From NCBI GenBank assembly GCA_027922465.2, contig BQMF02000378.1:124001-188000 (forward strand): DNA of 64,000 bases, given 5' to 3'. This DNA is from Turritopsis dohrnii. Its lineage: Eukaryota; Cnidaria; Hydrozoa; Anthoathecata; Oceaniidae. The position numbers and the translations under genes were made by a program. This document shows positions 12,753-25,411 of this stretch, piece after piece. Numbering within the stretch: the first letter of the stretch is position 1; the number at the start of each line of letters is the position of its first letter. The notes below the pieces were generated by a model. That model saw only the letters and a program-made list of their open reading frames with translations. It did not search any database and was not told the origin of the DNA.

Positions 12753-14318
12753 ATGTCTTTTCCTATCATCAATCTGTCTCATCTTACGAAGTACATTCGT
12801 GGAGAGCTTCCTCCAAAAGATTTTATAATTGATCAGAAGATTCAACAATTGGCCAAAGAATTTGCTGATGCATTTATGGAATGGGGTTTTGTTTATATAG
12901 TGAAGCATGGTGTACCAGAATCAACAATAAAAGATGCTCAAGATGTTGCAAAAAAATTTTTTGATCTTGAATCTACTGTAAAAGAAAATATTATAAGAAC
13001 TCCGAATGACAATTGGGGATGGGTACCTTTCAAATTAGAGACTTTTGAAGCAAGTCGTCCTTTTGATCTTAAGGAGTGTTTCAATTTTTTACCTAAAGAA
13101 TCTGCCAGATGTGGTGAAATGAAGAAGTATTTCCCTGATTTCTATTCCACTCAGATGCTTATGTATAATTATTGCAAGGATTTAGCTAATAACATTTTAA
13201 AACTCATAAGTATAAGTCTTCAACCACTTGATGAGAATTTTTTATTAGCTCAACACAAGCAAACAGGAGAAACTGGTAAAAATGAAACGACACTGCGGGT
13301 TTTATATTATCCACCAATTTTAAACAAAGAAAATGTTTTGGAAAATCAGCTTCGATGTGGCGAGCATTCAGACTATGGTACAATCACCTTACTGTTTCAG
13401 GATGAAGCTGGTGGATTACAGGTTTGGTTGATTTCTATTTTAGATTTTTCTTTCTTGTTTGCTGAATTAATAAATTGTTTCAGTTTTTATAAGAATCTAT
13501 GGTATGAATGGTGATCATCCAAATATGACATTTTGAAATTATTATTTGTTTTGTTCAGTTTCATGTTTATGAACTTGAGTTGATTTCATGTTTTTGTAAC
13601 ATTTGTTTCTGATGATATCTGTTACTCTTCATTTTCATTCACAAGTTAAAATAATTTTTAAGAATTGCTGTTTTATCCAATTCTTTTAATTGATTGGGTC
13701 TCTTATTAGTTTTTAAAGGATTCGGATTCTCATTTGTATCAACATCAGGAATAGATTAAGTTTTTAAAGTTTGTTGTATCTCAAAATCTAAGAAATTATT
13801 TCTACAGAAGAAAATTCTTGAAAATGTAAGACAGGAGATTATATGTTTCCAGATTGAATCAACAATGAAATATAATAGTTGGGTGGTTAGTTATATCCTT
13901 CCATTGACATGTCTGGCTGGGGAAATGTCTACCAAGGAATTATATGATGAAAGTATTTTCTCAAGGGGATTTATAAATTTTATTTTCAAAGTCATCAGTT
14001 TTAATTGCTAATGTGAAATTTCTTTTCAAGGTTAAAAATCCTGATGGTGTTTTTATCAATGCAACACCTATCCCTGATAGCATTGTCGTAAATGGTGGAG
14101 ATTTGTTGGAGATTTGGAGCAGTGGTCGTTTCAAATCCACTCGACATCGAGTTGTCATTCCAGATTCTGCTGACCAAAAAGCTCGTCAATCTATTGCTTT
14201 CTTTGTACACCCTGATAATGATGTCACTGTTTCTTGTTTAGATGGATCTGAGAAGTATGAATCAGTTAATGCATTGGAATACCTTTTACATAAATTCGAA
14301 CTCACGTATTTGTCCTGA
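12753..14318 (+). CDS. 2-oxoglutarate/Fe(II) dioxygenase, isopenicillin-N-synthase-like, copy 1
   Basis: Two exons, 12753-13421 and 14031-14318, give 318 residues. The start ATG follows AAAAA and opens with MSFPIINLSHLTKYIRGEL, the usual N-terminal strand of the DIOX_N domain. The double-stranded beta-helix core has the Fe(II) triad H205/D207 (in GEHSDYGTITLLFQDEAGGLQ) and H262 (STRHRVVIP), plus the 2-oxoglutarate-binding R275-x-S277 (ARQSIAFF). Length and motif order fit soluble 2OG dioxygenases of the IPNS-like superfamily. Substrate is unknown; animal members are poorly characterised. The intron sits right after GGLQ, at the same site as in the downstream paralogue. No damage is seen, so the protein should be catalytically competent. 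Plant, fungal or bacterial-like ancestry is possible but unproven. Confidence 0.88.
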
Positions 14319-16271
14319 AATGTCTGTTTCTGATAAGGTCTTTTTTTGCATACCCGCCAATTTGATTTTTGATGACTTCAATATTCTGGAAAATAATGTG
14401 GAATATAAGATTGTATATTTGAGTATGCTTCGTGTCAATGTGTTAATTAGTCGATTGCATTTAGTGATTATTGAATCTGACGTCTGAATTTTCGTTTCAT
14501 TAGTTTTCCGCTAATGTCCCCAGTCCCAAATCCTAGAGCCCCTTCCCTGTCTATACTTTACGGCGAGAAAGTTTCGCGAGGAAAAAAACACGAAATTTTA
14601 GGGATTTACTTTCGTGATTGAGTGATTCAATCTATTTCGCTTAAAATAATCTTTCGCATTCAACTGGAAAAGTGAATTTCGCACAGGATAAACTTTCGCA
14701 ATTTTCGGTTTTTGTGCAATTTGTTTCTCTAAACATTTTTTTTGACAAATAAAACAGAGATTTGTTTACATTTAACATAAATTTTTCTTTCTAATCAGAT
14801 AATTATTTAAGTAGAGAAAGCATCAAAGGCACTATGCTCATCATATTCACACTCGGAGTCATCACTTGACAGACGAGGCATTTTTATCTTTCTTGCTTTC
14901 TGCATTTTGCTCGGCTAGTATAGCATTCATTGTAGCATCAAAATTATTTTCGTAGTCAGGTGTGCACTATCAATTTTGGACACTTTCATTTAAGGAACCC
15001 TCTCATTGAGGACAAACGTATCAACAATAAATCACAGTAGATTTTTATACAGTATTGACTTTTGTAAAACAAGAAAAATAAAATCTGATGCATTTCCAGT
15101 AATTTTTGCATGAACGCGAAACTTTCTCCCCGTAAAGTAATCAACATTTAAACTACTTTACGTTTTTATCAGATCTGAAAAATATTGTTAATTGGAAGCC
15201 TGTTAGTGTTGTAATAAACACACAAGTATTTCCCGTTGAAATATTGTCAATATTTCTTTAATAACATTTACACAGTTCTGGAAAAATTGTTGTATGAGAG
15301 TCTTGCAGTGGTGGCTCGAGAAAACCTCTTATGGTGTAAATACAGCTCTAAAGCTGAATGAATCGATTGACAAGGGTTATAGTTTGTTATATGTTGAGCT
15401 CCCAAACTGTCTTGTTTTTGCATTGTCCACTCTCATTGTTTTATTATTAATAGTTTTGGTACCTGTTAATCGAATCCCGAGTTAAAACAGTTTTTGCTTT
15501 TATTTTTTGGATCCTCACTCAGTAGCGTTTGATCGGAGCTGAAATGGATATCCTTTGTGAATGTTAAAGTTAAGAGTCAACAGAAAGGAATTTGCGCTGT
15601 CACAAATGATCATGGCAAAAAAAATTCTTGTTCAGTGGATAAACTTTAATTTGTCGCAAAAAATTCTTTACATCAAAGGAAAAATCCGAAGTAAATAGAT
15701 AATAACTTCTCTTCTTATTTGTTTCATTCTATTTTCTATCAAAGTTGCAGCAAAAACACACAAAAGTTCGTCTCCACTGTCCATAGATATGAATTGAAAA
15801 GAATTTATTTTCATGAATTAATTCTTGTCAATAGACGCAACACACAATAGGTGTTCGCGACCGATTTTTTGCTACAAAAACTTTGCGAAAGCTCCCATTC
15901 CTTTCAGTGGACACTTAAGAAATGAATAAATAAATGAATAATAAATTTTGGTTGAAGATTACTGGGTGTTAAGATTAATAGATATAATAGGTTTCTGTAT
16001 TTTCGTAGTTCAATCTCACCTCGTAACTCACGTGTCATTTAATATTTCAGGCTTTTTGATATTTTTTACTATTATCACAATTGCTTTTCAAATCATTTTT
16101 GTTTTTTTGTTTTATTAATTTTCTTTTTGGAATGGACCACCACTGTCAAATGTTCATAATATTTCCTCTAAAGATTACAGATTTTGAAATTCAATTAAAG
16201 TTAAGTTAAGTTGTTAAACTCCTTCATTTAATTTAAATATCTTACAGGAAAGTATCATTTAAAGACCAACG
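14319..16271. other. Spacer between the two dioxygenase genes
   Basis: Holds the 3' UTR of copy 1, a TA-flanked MITE (14556-15137) and AT-rich sequence. A 63-codon open stretch at 15294-15485 has no homology signal or exon context. Nothing else is supported. Confidence 0.6.
14556..15137. mobile_element. TA-flanked MITE, about 580 bp
   Basis: Terminal inverted repeats CTTTACGG(C/G)GAGAAAGTTTCGCG are flanked by TA on both sides (14554-14555 and 15138-15139). The internal sequence is rich in TTTCGC-type motifs. The TA duplication suggests the Tc1/mariner superfamily. No transposase is present. Confidence 0.75.
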
Positions 16272-18226
16272 ATGTCTTTTCCTGTCATCAATTTGTCTCA
16301 TCTTACAAAGTACATTCGTGGAGAGCTTCCTCCAAAAGATTTTATAATTGATCAGAAGATTCAACAATTGGCCAAAGAATTTGCTGACGCATTTATGGAA
16401 TGGGGTTTTGTTTATATAGTGGAGCATGGTGTACCAGAATCAACAATAAAAGATGCTCAAGATGTTGCACAAAAATTTTTTGATCTTGAAACTACTGTAA
16501 AAGAAAAATTCAAAAGAACAGACAATGATACTAATTGGGGATGGGTACCTTTCAAATTAGAAACTTTTGAAAAAAACCGTCCCTTTGATCTTAAGGAGTG
16601 TTTCGATATCTTTCCCACAACTTCTTGTAAAAGTGTTGAAATGCAGAATTTTTCACCTGAATTTGTTTCTACAGAATTGGCTATGTATGATTCCTGCAAG
16701 AAATTGACTATCAATATTTTGAAATTATTAAGTATCAGTCTCCAACACAATGATCCAAATTTTTTAGTAACACAGCACAAGTACATAGGAGAAACCGGTA
16801 AAAATGAAACGACACTGCGGGTTTTATATTATCCACCAGTTTTAAGAAAAGAAAATGTTTTGGAAAATCAGCTTCGATGTGGCGAGCATTCAGACTATGG
16901 TACAATCACCTTGCTGTTCCAGGATGAAGCTGGTGGATTACAGGTTTGATTGATTACTGTGAATTTTTTTAATTAATCCTTAGTTAATCCTGATTTTTCT
17001 ATTTGCATATTACTATTATAAGAAGATATGTTTGAGTATAAATATCTATTAATATCATGTAGAAGCACAAGGAACTAAATAATCACTGAAAATTACCTTT
17101 TGTTTTTATTTTTGTGTCTGCTATTTCTCTAAACTTTTGAGTTCATGTTTAAGAAATGTCCCATTGCCATGTTTAAATTGGTGACACTTGTTTTTAAGAA
17201 TCTTTTGAAATTTAAGTATGGCATTTTCTCTCTTTTGATTCATATCAAGTGAAGATGTTTTTGCTTCGATAGACTTTTTCTGCATTATTTTCTGATAAAT
17301 TTTATCAAAATATGAATGGTTTTCTCTCAATCCTGAAATAGCAATTTCACACATTTTTCTAAAAGGGTTCTTTTAATTATCATTCAAGTATTTTTATGTA
17401 CTGATTTTTCTCATCCACTATTTTTACATTGCAGACTTTAATGTAAAGCTTTTGATTCTGAAATCATTTAAACCTTGTGAATCGTTGTCTATTTTTATTA
17501 GCTCAATGTTTTTTCTTTTCTCATCATGTACCTTATTACATGAAATGTGTAAGGCAAGTAAATAACGGTCAAAAAATTAACGAGATCAGAAATTAACGCG
17601 AATCGTCGTCAAGATGCAGTACATTACATACAGTACATTAGTACGTTAATTACAATACATACGGTAAATTTATTAACGCGAAATGTTCAAAATCGCGTTA
17701 ATTACTTGCTTTACACATTTCATGTAGTAAGGTATTCAGTTATTCAAAAATGATGTTTTGGCTTTTTAAATCAATGAGAATAGGAGATGATTCGCTAACT
17801 AGTAAAAACTTCTGCACTAAGAAGCAGGCTTCACAGATGATTTGGTAGGTCTCATCAGCTTCTTCACTAGTAAATTTTCAAAGTCATCTGTTTGAATTGT
17901 TAATGAGGAATTCCTTTCTTTTCAAGGTTAAAAATCCTGATGGTGTTTTTATCAACGCAACACCAATCCCTGATAGCATTGTTGTAAATGGTGGAGATTT
18001 GTTGGAGATTTGGAGCAGTGGTCGTTTCAAATCCACTCGACATCGAGTTGTCATTCCAGATTCTGCTGACCAAAAAGCTCGTCAATCTATTGCTTTCTTT
18101 GTACACCCTGATAATGATGTCACTGTTTCTTGTTTAGATGGATCTGAGAAGTATGAATCAGTTAATTCATTAGAATACCTCTTGCATAAATTCAAACTCA
18201 CATATAGTTCATTGGAGAGTGATTGA
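16272..18226 (+). CDS. 2-oxoglutarate/Fe(II) dioxygenase, isopenicillin-N-synthase-like, copy 2
   Basis: Two exons, 16272-16943 and 17927-18226, give 323 residues. It has the same domain layout and intron position as the upstream paralogue, with all iron and co-substrate residues kept (GEHSD, STRHRV, ARQS). One extra residue lies in the NDTNWGW region, and the C-terminus differs (TYSSLESD). Exon 2 and both ends of exon 1 are nearly identical to copy 1, while the middle of exon 1 (residues about 77-175) is heavily diverged. That region is likely to shape the substrate pocket entrance, so the two enzymes may differ in substrate. The intron carries a MITE at 17531-17732. Both copies look functional. 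Confidence 0.88.
17531..17732. mobile_element. TA-flanked MITE in the dioxygenase-2 intron
   Basis: Inverted ends CCTTA(T/C)TACATGAAATGTG continue to about 40 bp and are flanked by TA (17529-17530, 17733-17734). Internal AATTAACGCG motifs are shared with the larger element at 62.0-62.8 kb. Confidence 0.8.
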
Positions 18227-18974
18227 GTTCTAATTATTTTTGAATAAGAATTTGTTTTATATATTTTAATGATTTCTAGCTACTTAATTAGCAGATTCAT
18301 AATATCTTTTTTTATTTTAATACATTTTGGATAGCTATTATCTTAATGATTTGAATATTTTTGACGTATATTTTGAACATTATTTTAAGGAATATACATG
18401 GGTTTTTGTTTTTAGATTTTCTACAACTTGTAACCAATCAGTATTTTTTGTATGGCGTTAAGGATGTTTATTACGTTTACATGTAAAATGTGTGGAAACC
18501 TGTTTCTCAGTTTTAGTTTCTCAGCTCAAGAAAATCTAACGAACTGACAACTTGTACTTACTATAGTTAGAAGCAGTTTTAATGTCTATCGAAACTGAAA
18601 CTGCGGTAAGATCACCTTACATCTCTTGAGAATCTGATGTATACCTGTAACTGTTGTAATGCAATATTTTTTGTTGTTTTGTAATTCCATTTTTGCAGTG
18701 TCAAAATGTATTCTTCCTTATTCTTTATCTTATCTGTTAGTGCAACCCAAGTAACCATCATTTGATAGATGAAAGATAGTAGACATTTTGTCAATGAGAG
18801 TAAACAAGTCTAGTCGATCGTTAAGATTACATTACTGTGATATTATTGTAACCAGTTGTTAGCATTTGTCTATACTGAACGAAAATATAATATTTCTTCT
18901 TCCTTTTTCTTTTGAGTTTAAGTATTTACACTAAAGCCTTAAGTCCGTGTACATTTGGTGTGCAGTAAAATATT
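18227..18974. other. Intergenic, nothing recognised
   Basis: AT-rich spacer between dioxygenase 2 and SREK1IP1. It presumably holds the 3' UTR and a promoter, but no clear motif was found. Confidence 0.5.
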
Positions 18975-21900
18975 ATGACTCATCGGTCAGAAGCTGTGTT
19001 AACAGACGCGGAAAATTTACAAGGTTTGACTTTTACTGCATATGACTTGAATGAAGTGATTTTGCCATTCTATGGAAGTTTGCACTTTTCTTCCAGGTAT
19101 TGTCAATCGATTAACAAATGCAACTGAAAACCAGCGTATTGGTTGCAGAAAGTGTGGACACGGTATTTCACTATTTGATTAAGTTATTATTATTATGAAT
19201 ATTTAATGCACAAGAAGTCGCTTGTCTAATGACTAATCTCGGCAATTTTATATCGCATCCCGAAAGAAAACCAAATGTTTTGAAATAGACTAGAAACTTT
19301 ATGAAAGTTGAAGAACTTTCGAAATTTTTCCAATTTTGACCAAATCTGAAAAACTTGGATTCACACCTTTAAATTGGTCTTTGTAAAATCTCTTTAATAC
19401 TTTCGAAATTTGGTTCGTTTTAGCGGGACATTTGACCTTTCAATGTTATAATACAGGCGAGCATGGCTTGAATGAACCAGTTGAGGAACTTGACAGCACT
19501 TCATCAGATTCGGAAAAAGAAATAAAAGAGCTAGAAGCAATGCTTGCTGCTAAAAGAAAAAAAGAAGAATGTACGGAAGTGTAGTTTCAGATAATCATGA
19601 GTATAATGACTCGATATATTTTATATTTAAGACAAAGTTGTATGATCTGTGATAGAAAGCTTTCATTTTTGACGAATTTAAAAGAATCTAAAAACGAACT
19701 AAAGCTATATTTAGGACTTGTCCACGACATCAGAACATTTTGATAACAACCTTAATGACATCGTCTGTTCTTGTTGAAATACCTTTATAAAAATCTTATG
19801 CTAGATATGCGCATGTCTTTATAAAAATCTTATGCTAGATATGCGCATGTCTTTATAAAAATCTTATGCTAGATATGCGCATGTCTTTATAAAAATCTTA
19901 TGCTAGATATGCGCATGTCTTTATAAAGGTGTTATGCTAGATATGCACGTGTCTCTTTAGTGAAGAAAAAGAAGAAGAAAAAAGAGAAGAAAAAATCCAG
20001 GTAAACCTCATGTAAACATAGTAATGGTGTGGTCTGTCAGTGTTGTGCACATAACCTCATGTAAACATAGTGATGGTGTGGTCTGTCAGTGTTGTGCACA
20101 TAACCTCATGTAAACATAGTAATGGTGTGGTCTGTCAGTGTTGTGCACATAACCTCATGTAAACATAGTAATGGTGTGGCCTGTCAGTGTTGTGCACATA
20201 ACCTCATGTAAACATAGTAATGGTGTGGCCTGTCAGTGTTGTGCACATAACCTCATGTAAACATAGTAATGGTGTGGTCTGTCAGTGATGTGCACATAAC
20301 CTCATGTAAACATAGTAATGGTGTGGTCTGTCAGTGTTGTGCACATAACCTCATGTAAACATAGTAATGGTGTGGTCTGTCAGTGATGTGCACATAACCT
20401 CATGTAAACATAGTGATGGTGTGGTCTGTCAGTGTTGTGCACATAACCTCATGTAAACATAGTGATGGTGTGGCCTGTCAGTGTTGTGCACATAACCTCA
20501 TGTAAACATAGTGATGGTGTGGCCTGTCAGTGTTGTGCACATAACCTCATGTAAACATAGTAATGGTGTGGTCTGTCAGTGATGTGCACATAACCTCATG
20601 TAAACATAGTAATGGTGTGGTCTGTCAGTGTTGTGCACATAACCTCATGTAAACATAGTAATGGTGTGGTCTGTCAGTGTTGTGCACATAACTATATGAC
20701 GTCTGTCATTTCAAGTTATCATCAGAAATATTCCAAATTAACAGAAAGGCAGAAATCTCTCCTCAGAAACTTCTAACATTAAAATGACTTCACTCAATCC
20801 ACTCCATACTTTGTATTCCGCCATTCCTTTGCAGACGTTTTTTATGACATAATTTGCGACTTTTTATTTACCGATGCATTAGTAGTAAGAGCAGCGATTT
20901 TTCCAAGCACTTTCCAACTACCATTTACCGGTAGTTAAAACTCAATCTTGAATTTAGTTTAGAAACTCAATCTTTCATTGTCAATTAAACATTTTTAGCT
21001 CTTTAATGTGTGATATTTAAAAACATGTTTTGAGAGAGTAATCAGGCCATTATTCACCAAACATTCTGTTGCTAGGGTGAACAACCACCGTTGCTAAGGT
21101 AATTTTGAATATACGCATTCATTTGTTCACCTTATGAAAGAATATGAAAATGAAAGTGGTACCAATAGAACTCGTTTTCTTGTTATTCAATGAAATTAAA
21201 AAACATCTTAGTTCCCAACTCCCTTCGCATGCGTCTCATGACAAGGCCTGTTTGTGTAGATTGAAATCTGTAAAATTGCGGAACGTCCTGGACTGTAAAA
21301 CTCAATCGTCTCTACGAAAAACGGTAGTAAACAAAACCGCTTGGAAAAATCCCTGTAAGAGGGAGTTTTAAAATTGACTGTTAACTTTAGTTATGATTGT
21401 ATTTAGGAAACGTCGATATTCCAGTAGTGATAGCGACAATGACCAGGGTATGAAACTGACGAATGTACCTCACAAGTTGAACATTTAGAAGAATATATAG
21501 CTGTTTGTGTTTCCTGTTTTTCAGATCTTGAGCATACACATAAGAAAAAGAAAAAGAAGTGTGTATTTTCTTTATTTTACTGATAAATGATGTATTCACA
21601 AGTTATTGATGAGTCATTCCATATAATTATGGGACAGTCCGACACCCACCATCTTCAATTTCAATGAAAGTTAGTGGAGATGTTCATACTATTGAGTAAA
21701 GAAAGAGTGCCAAGTTTGGTTGCAAAATGTTATGCGGTTCTACAATTATTGCATGTCAAACTTTTGATAAAAATAACCAATTTTCAGCAAATGGCGGCCA
21801 TTTTTTGGTGATACTACCGTTGACGTCAAACTTCACAATTTTCAGAACCTTGATTTTTCTAATTAAGTAAAAGTTTCCTATGAAAATGTTTTCACTGAAT

Positions 21901-23689
21901 GTGAACTTCATGTGATCCGTAACATGGGAAAGTTGTTGTCTTAACTGTTCCACCAATCCCATTACAGGGGATTATTGTCATGATTTTCAATTTTAGTCTT
22001 ATGTTGGTAGTTTTCTTTCATGCATGTTATTAAATGATTGGATAATCTGCTTTTGACTGAAGATCATTGTTATTAACAGCAAATTTTGGAGGCATACATC
22101 TTCACAATTTAAGATTTCCCATGAGGTGATTTGAAGTGTTTGACACAGCATGGACTTGAGTGGTGAAAGTGACATAGTCATTCGGTACATTGAGTTATCA
22201 TCATCAATAGCATCATCTGCATAGTTTCTAGAGGGCTCAATAATCTGATAATCTGTGTGGACTTATCTTCAAAGTAATCATATCTAAAATTTTCCTATTT
22301 TTATTAAACTATTGCAGCAATTTAATACATTATGATATTAGCATATTACAGCATTGATATTTAAGTATTGTTGCTCCAGACCTCCACATTTTGATATCCT
22401 TCAAAACACCTCTAAGATCTTCTATTTTGTGCAAACAACTTTTCATGGTATATGTCAACAAATGGGAAGGAATATCATTAATAATTCCAACTGTGCATGG
22501 AAACATCATCATAATGCAATCAATGTACTCTAGGGCGCCAAATATGCGGGTGGGGTGAGGGGTTCAAATAAGCTCCGGGTGGGTTGGAAGGGGAGGGATG
22601 CTTATTTGGCACCCTAGAGTAAATCACTGTATAACTATACTACACAAACTGTTCCATCAAACAATAACTAAATCTATTATACTGTTTTTTAATTTAAAAT
22701 ATTCTATTTTTCGGAATTCCTATTCCTGTGAAATTCTTGTTATACACAATCTATTGAGTAGAAATCCTTGGTATTCGAATGAAGACAGTCATGAAAACAC
22801 TAATTTCGTATGTTAAGGGATTGTTCACAAATGATGTCAACCATTTTATCAAGATTTTTGACCCCAATCAAGGTTCTGAAATTTGTGAAGTTTGACGTCA
22901 ACAGTAGTATCACCACACCCCACCCCGTTCCCCCGTCAACCAGCATCCCCCCTCCCTCCTAACAGTTGACGTCATTTGTGAACAATCCCTAAACGAATAA
23001 ATATTGAATAAATCACATTGCTCATCTTTACAAATAAAAGAATGCTACAGATTCTGTGCTTTTAAATTTCGTAGCTCTGCAACATACATCAATTTGTGGA
23101 GATAATTTTGGGCATCTTTGAAGTTGAATATCTCCTGATTTCCTTGGATGGCCAAGCCAATTTTTTGCATGCATATGTCTTAATATCTGCTTTGAACACA
23201 TGGGAAATTTCAAATTTTTCCAAGTTTGGCAACTCTCGGAAATCGGGTACATGTGAAGGTACTACCTTATCTTGCGAAAAATAAATCATGCTCAAAATTG
23301 ACTTTCCATTTTTGACTACATATTTGAATTTCATGACCTTTAAAACTTTCAGATACCGAATTTCATGAGGATTCATTGAGAATATTAGAAGATATAGAGT
23401 TTTAAAGTACAATAGAAAATTCAAAATGGCCGCCATTTGCTGAAAATTGGTTGTTTTTATCAAAAGTTTGACATGCAATAATTGTAGAACTGCATAACAT
23501 TTTGCAACCAAACTTGGCACTCTTTCTTTACTCAATAGTATGAACATCTCCACTAACTTTCATTGAAATTGAAGATGGTGGGTGTCGGACTGTCCCATAA
23601 TTATATGGAATTACCCTGATGCTTTTCTTTATTTTAGGTCTGAGAAGAAACTGAAGAAACATAAGAAACACCGAGAAAAGTCACAATAG
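18975..23689 (+). CDS. SREK1IP1: SREK1-interacting protein 1-like zinc-knuckle splicing factor
   Basis: Seven small exons (18975-19023, 19097-19162, 19424-19570, 19961-20000, 21407-21447, 21525-21558, 23638-23689) join in phase to 142 residues. A CCHC zinc knuckle, CRKCGHAGHLTFQC (residues about 34-47), matches the family pattern C-x2-C-x4-H-x4-C. It is followed by LDSTSSDSE, a coiled acidic/basic stretch (EIKELEAMLAAKRKKEE), then lysine-rich and RRYSSSDSD segments and a basic tail. This order is that of SREK1IP1, which binds the SR-related splicing regulator SREK1 in the nucleus. If the donor after 19570 is not used, translation would stop six codons later, so intron retention would remove the basic tail. 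Introns 4 and 6 are swollen by minisatellites and transposons. Confidence 0.85.
19797..19950. repeat. 34-bp minisatellite, about 4.5 copies
   Basis: The unit TCTTTATAAAAATCTTATGC + TAGATATGCGCATG is repeated with almost no divergence until the last copy. It ends about 10 bp before the acceptor of SREK1IP1 exon 4. Confidence 0.9.
20001..20691. repeat. 49-bp minisatellite, about 14 copies, starting at a splice donor
   Basis: The unit contains AACCTCATGTAAACATAG, TGGTGTGG(T/C)CTGTCAG and TGTTGTGCACAT. The first unit begins immediately at the SREK1IP1 exon 4 donor (GTAAACCTCATG at 20001). Copies differ at only three or four positions. Confidence 0.92.
22528..22619. mobile_element. 92-bp TA-flanked hairpin MITE
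   Basis: Ends CTCTAGGG(C/T)GCCAAATA are inverted and flanked by TA (22526-22527, 22620-22621). The core is G-rich. It is nested in the long-TIR element. Confidence 0.7.
22816..22990. mobile_element. Small inverted-repeat element, about 175 bp
   Basis: Ends AGGGATTGTTCACAAATGA(T/C) + GTCAAC are inverted. The interior shares TTTGACGTCAAC and TAGTATCACC with sequence at about 21.80-21.86 kb, in the opposite orientation. Confidence 0.65.
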
Positions 23690-23817
23690 ATTTTATCAAC
23701 AACATTGATGCAAGTCAATAAAATACGCTTCACTTTCATATGCTTTTACATATTTGTTAGTATTTTCTTGAACGTGTAATAAGATCCACTAATAATACTA
23801 CAGATGAACCTCCTTAA

Positions 23818-25411
23818 AGGAGAATTAACGTCAAAAATACAACTTTGGCTTAAATTGTTCCTTATGTGTATTTAAATAAAGAGTTAATAATGAAATTTTA
23901 TGAAATACCATATTTCGCTTATAATAAAGGATTTAAAAAATTCACCGTGACGTCACAGTTGCACTAGAATTTCTTCAAGTCAGAATCATTCATGTTAAAA
24001 GAAAACCATAAGTGGCCACATGTCTTCTTCAGATTTTAACGTTTTGTTATTGAATAAATCTGTGTTTGAAACGTCATTTATTAGATATCGCAGATAGGAA
24101 AATAATTATGCCAAAGTAAAAAAGAATGACGGCAAAGTAAGTTTCTTTTCTTATAAGAAAAATGTGCTGATAGTTGATTTCGCAACTCGTGCGCCTGAAG
24201 AATTTTTGTTTTTCAATGAACATTATAACTTCATTAAGGCCGACCTCCACTTAGCCGTGCGAGCGCGGCGCTTAGACGATCTATTGTTATTAAAACAATA
24301 GATCGCCTGAGCGTAAAAGGTGTTCGAAATGTTACCTCCACTTTCATACGAATAAAAACAAAAAAATGTTTTGCTGATTACGCTTTTGTTTTGTACTTTT
24401 CCTGAAAGCTGATTGGTGCGATCAAAATCGTGTCGCCTGAAAGTAGAAGTTGTTTCAACTCCCAGACGAACACTTTTCTTTCGTATACGAATTGGATATT
24501 GCGCAATGTCTAATTAGAAAAACAATAGATCGTCCGAGCGCCGCGCTCGCACGACTAAGTGGAGGTCGGCCTTTATGTATGTATGCAAGGCGTGGTTTCT
24601 TCTAGATAGATGTAATCTTAAATCCAATACATCCGATAATACTTTTAGAAATTTTCAAAATAAAAGAAACCAGGTCAGGTAGGAAGAAAAATCTCAAAGA
24701 ACATCTGTTAAGAATGTGCAAGTCTCTGAACACATTACCACGTCTTTTTTTGTTATTTTTTAAAAAGATTCTTTAGGAAAATTGAAAAATACTAGAGTAA
24801 ATCATGCCTTGTTTTAAAAAAATGCATAAAGAGAGCATTTATGGAAATTAAATTTTAAAAACACTTTACTTTTTTTTGATCAATTTGTTGGACCTGTTGA
24901 GAGAGCTAGGTTTTTTAGAGCTCACAGTTTTCTCCATTCATATTTATCATGTTGAATATTATATGTTGGAAAATTGTTGGTACCGCACCAGCTTTCAATG
25001 TTCTTTTCTTCGGCATATAACCTAGCATGTTTTCCATATTATCAACTTCGAAACAGTCTACTTTCGCAAACTACTTTATCTTTTCCAAATCGAAAAGTTT
25101 TAACAGTAAACCCTGTGCCGATATTGTTAAGCCAACTTTCAGCTCTCTGTTGTTCTTTGACAAGATCAGGAAAACGAAAATATATTCTCTTTATCACAAA
25201 TTGTCTTCGCTACGAGATTTGTAAAAACTACAGCTGGATATCTAAGTGCAACTGTGACGTCATATTTTTGAGTTTTGATTAAACTTCAAACTTAAATAAC
25301 TAACGAAAGAATTATGTAAAATGAATGAAACTTTGTAAAAAGTCGTCTTACACAATTTAAAATCGATTCATTAAAAAAAAAACATTACATAATTTTGACG
25401 TTAATTCTCCT
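23818..25411. mobile_element. TTAA-targeted transposon nested in the outer element
   Basis: Ends AGGAGAATTAACGTCAAAA are exact inverted repeats with TTAA on both sides (23814-23817 and 25412-25415). TTAA duplications occur in piggyBac and Kolobok elements; the AGG start favours Kolobok. No transposase ORF was recognised in 1.6 kb, so it is probably non-autonomous. Confidence 0.75.
24237..24572. mobile_element. 336-bp inverted-repeat MITE nested in the TTAA element
   Basis: Ends AGGCCGACCTCCACTTAG(C/T) + CGTGCGAGCGCGGCGC are inverted and flanked by TTA (24234-24236, 24573-24575). A 3-bp TTA duplication suggests PIF/Harbinger. Internal AACAATAGATCG repeats form a second hairpin. Confidence 0.75.

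Larger units (their letters stand above)
21616..23611. mobile_element. DNA transposon with about 190-bp terminal inverted repeats
   Basis: Left end 21616-~21807 and right end ~23420-23611 are near-identical reverse complements, beginning ATTCCATATAATTATGGGAC and containing GTCCGACACCCACCATC. The element fills intron 6 of SREK1IP1. Internal sequence shows no transposase and carries at least two smaller hairpin elements. Superfamily is not clear. Confidence 0.75.

Noticed and set aside
19797..20691. CRISPR-like arrays
   Set aside because: The repeats are directly abutting minisatellites without unique spacers, in a eukaryotic intron.
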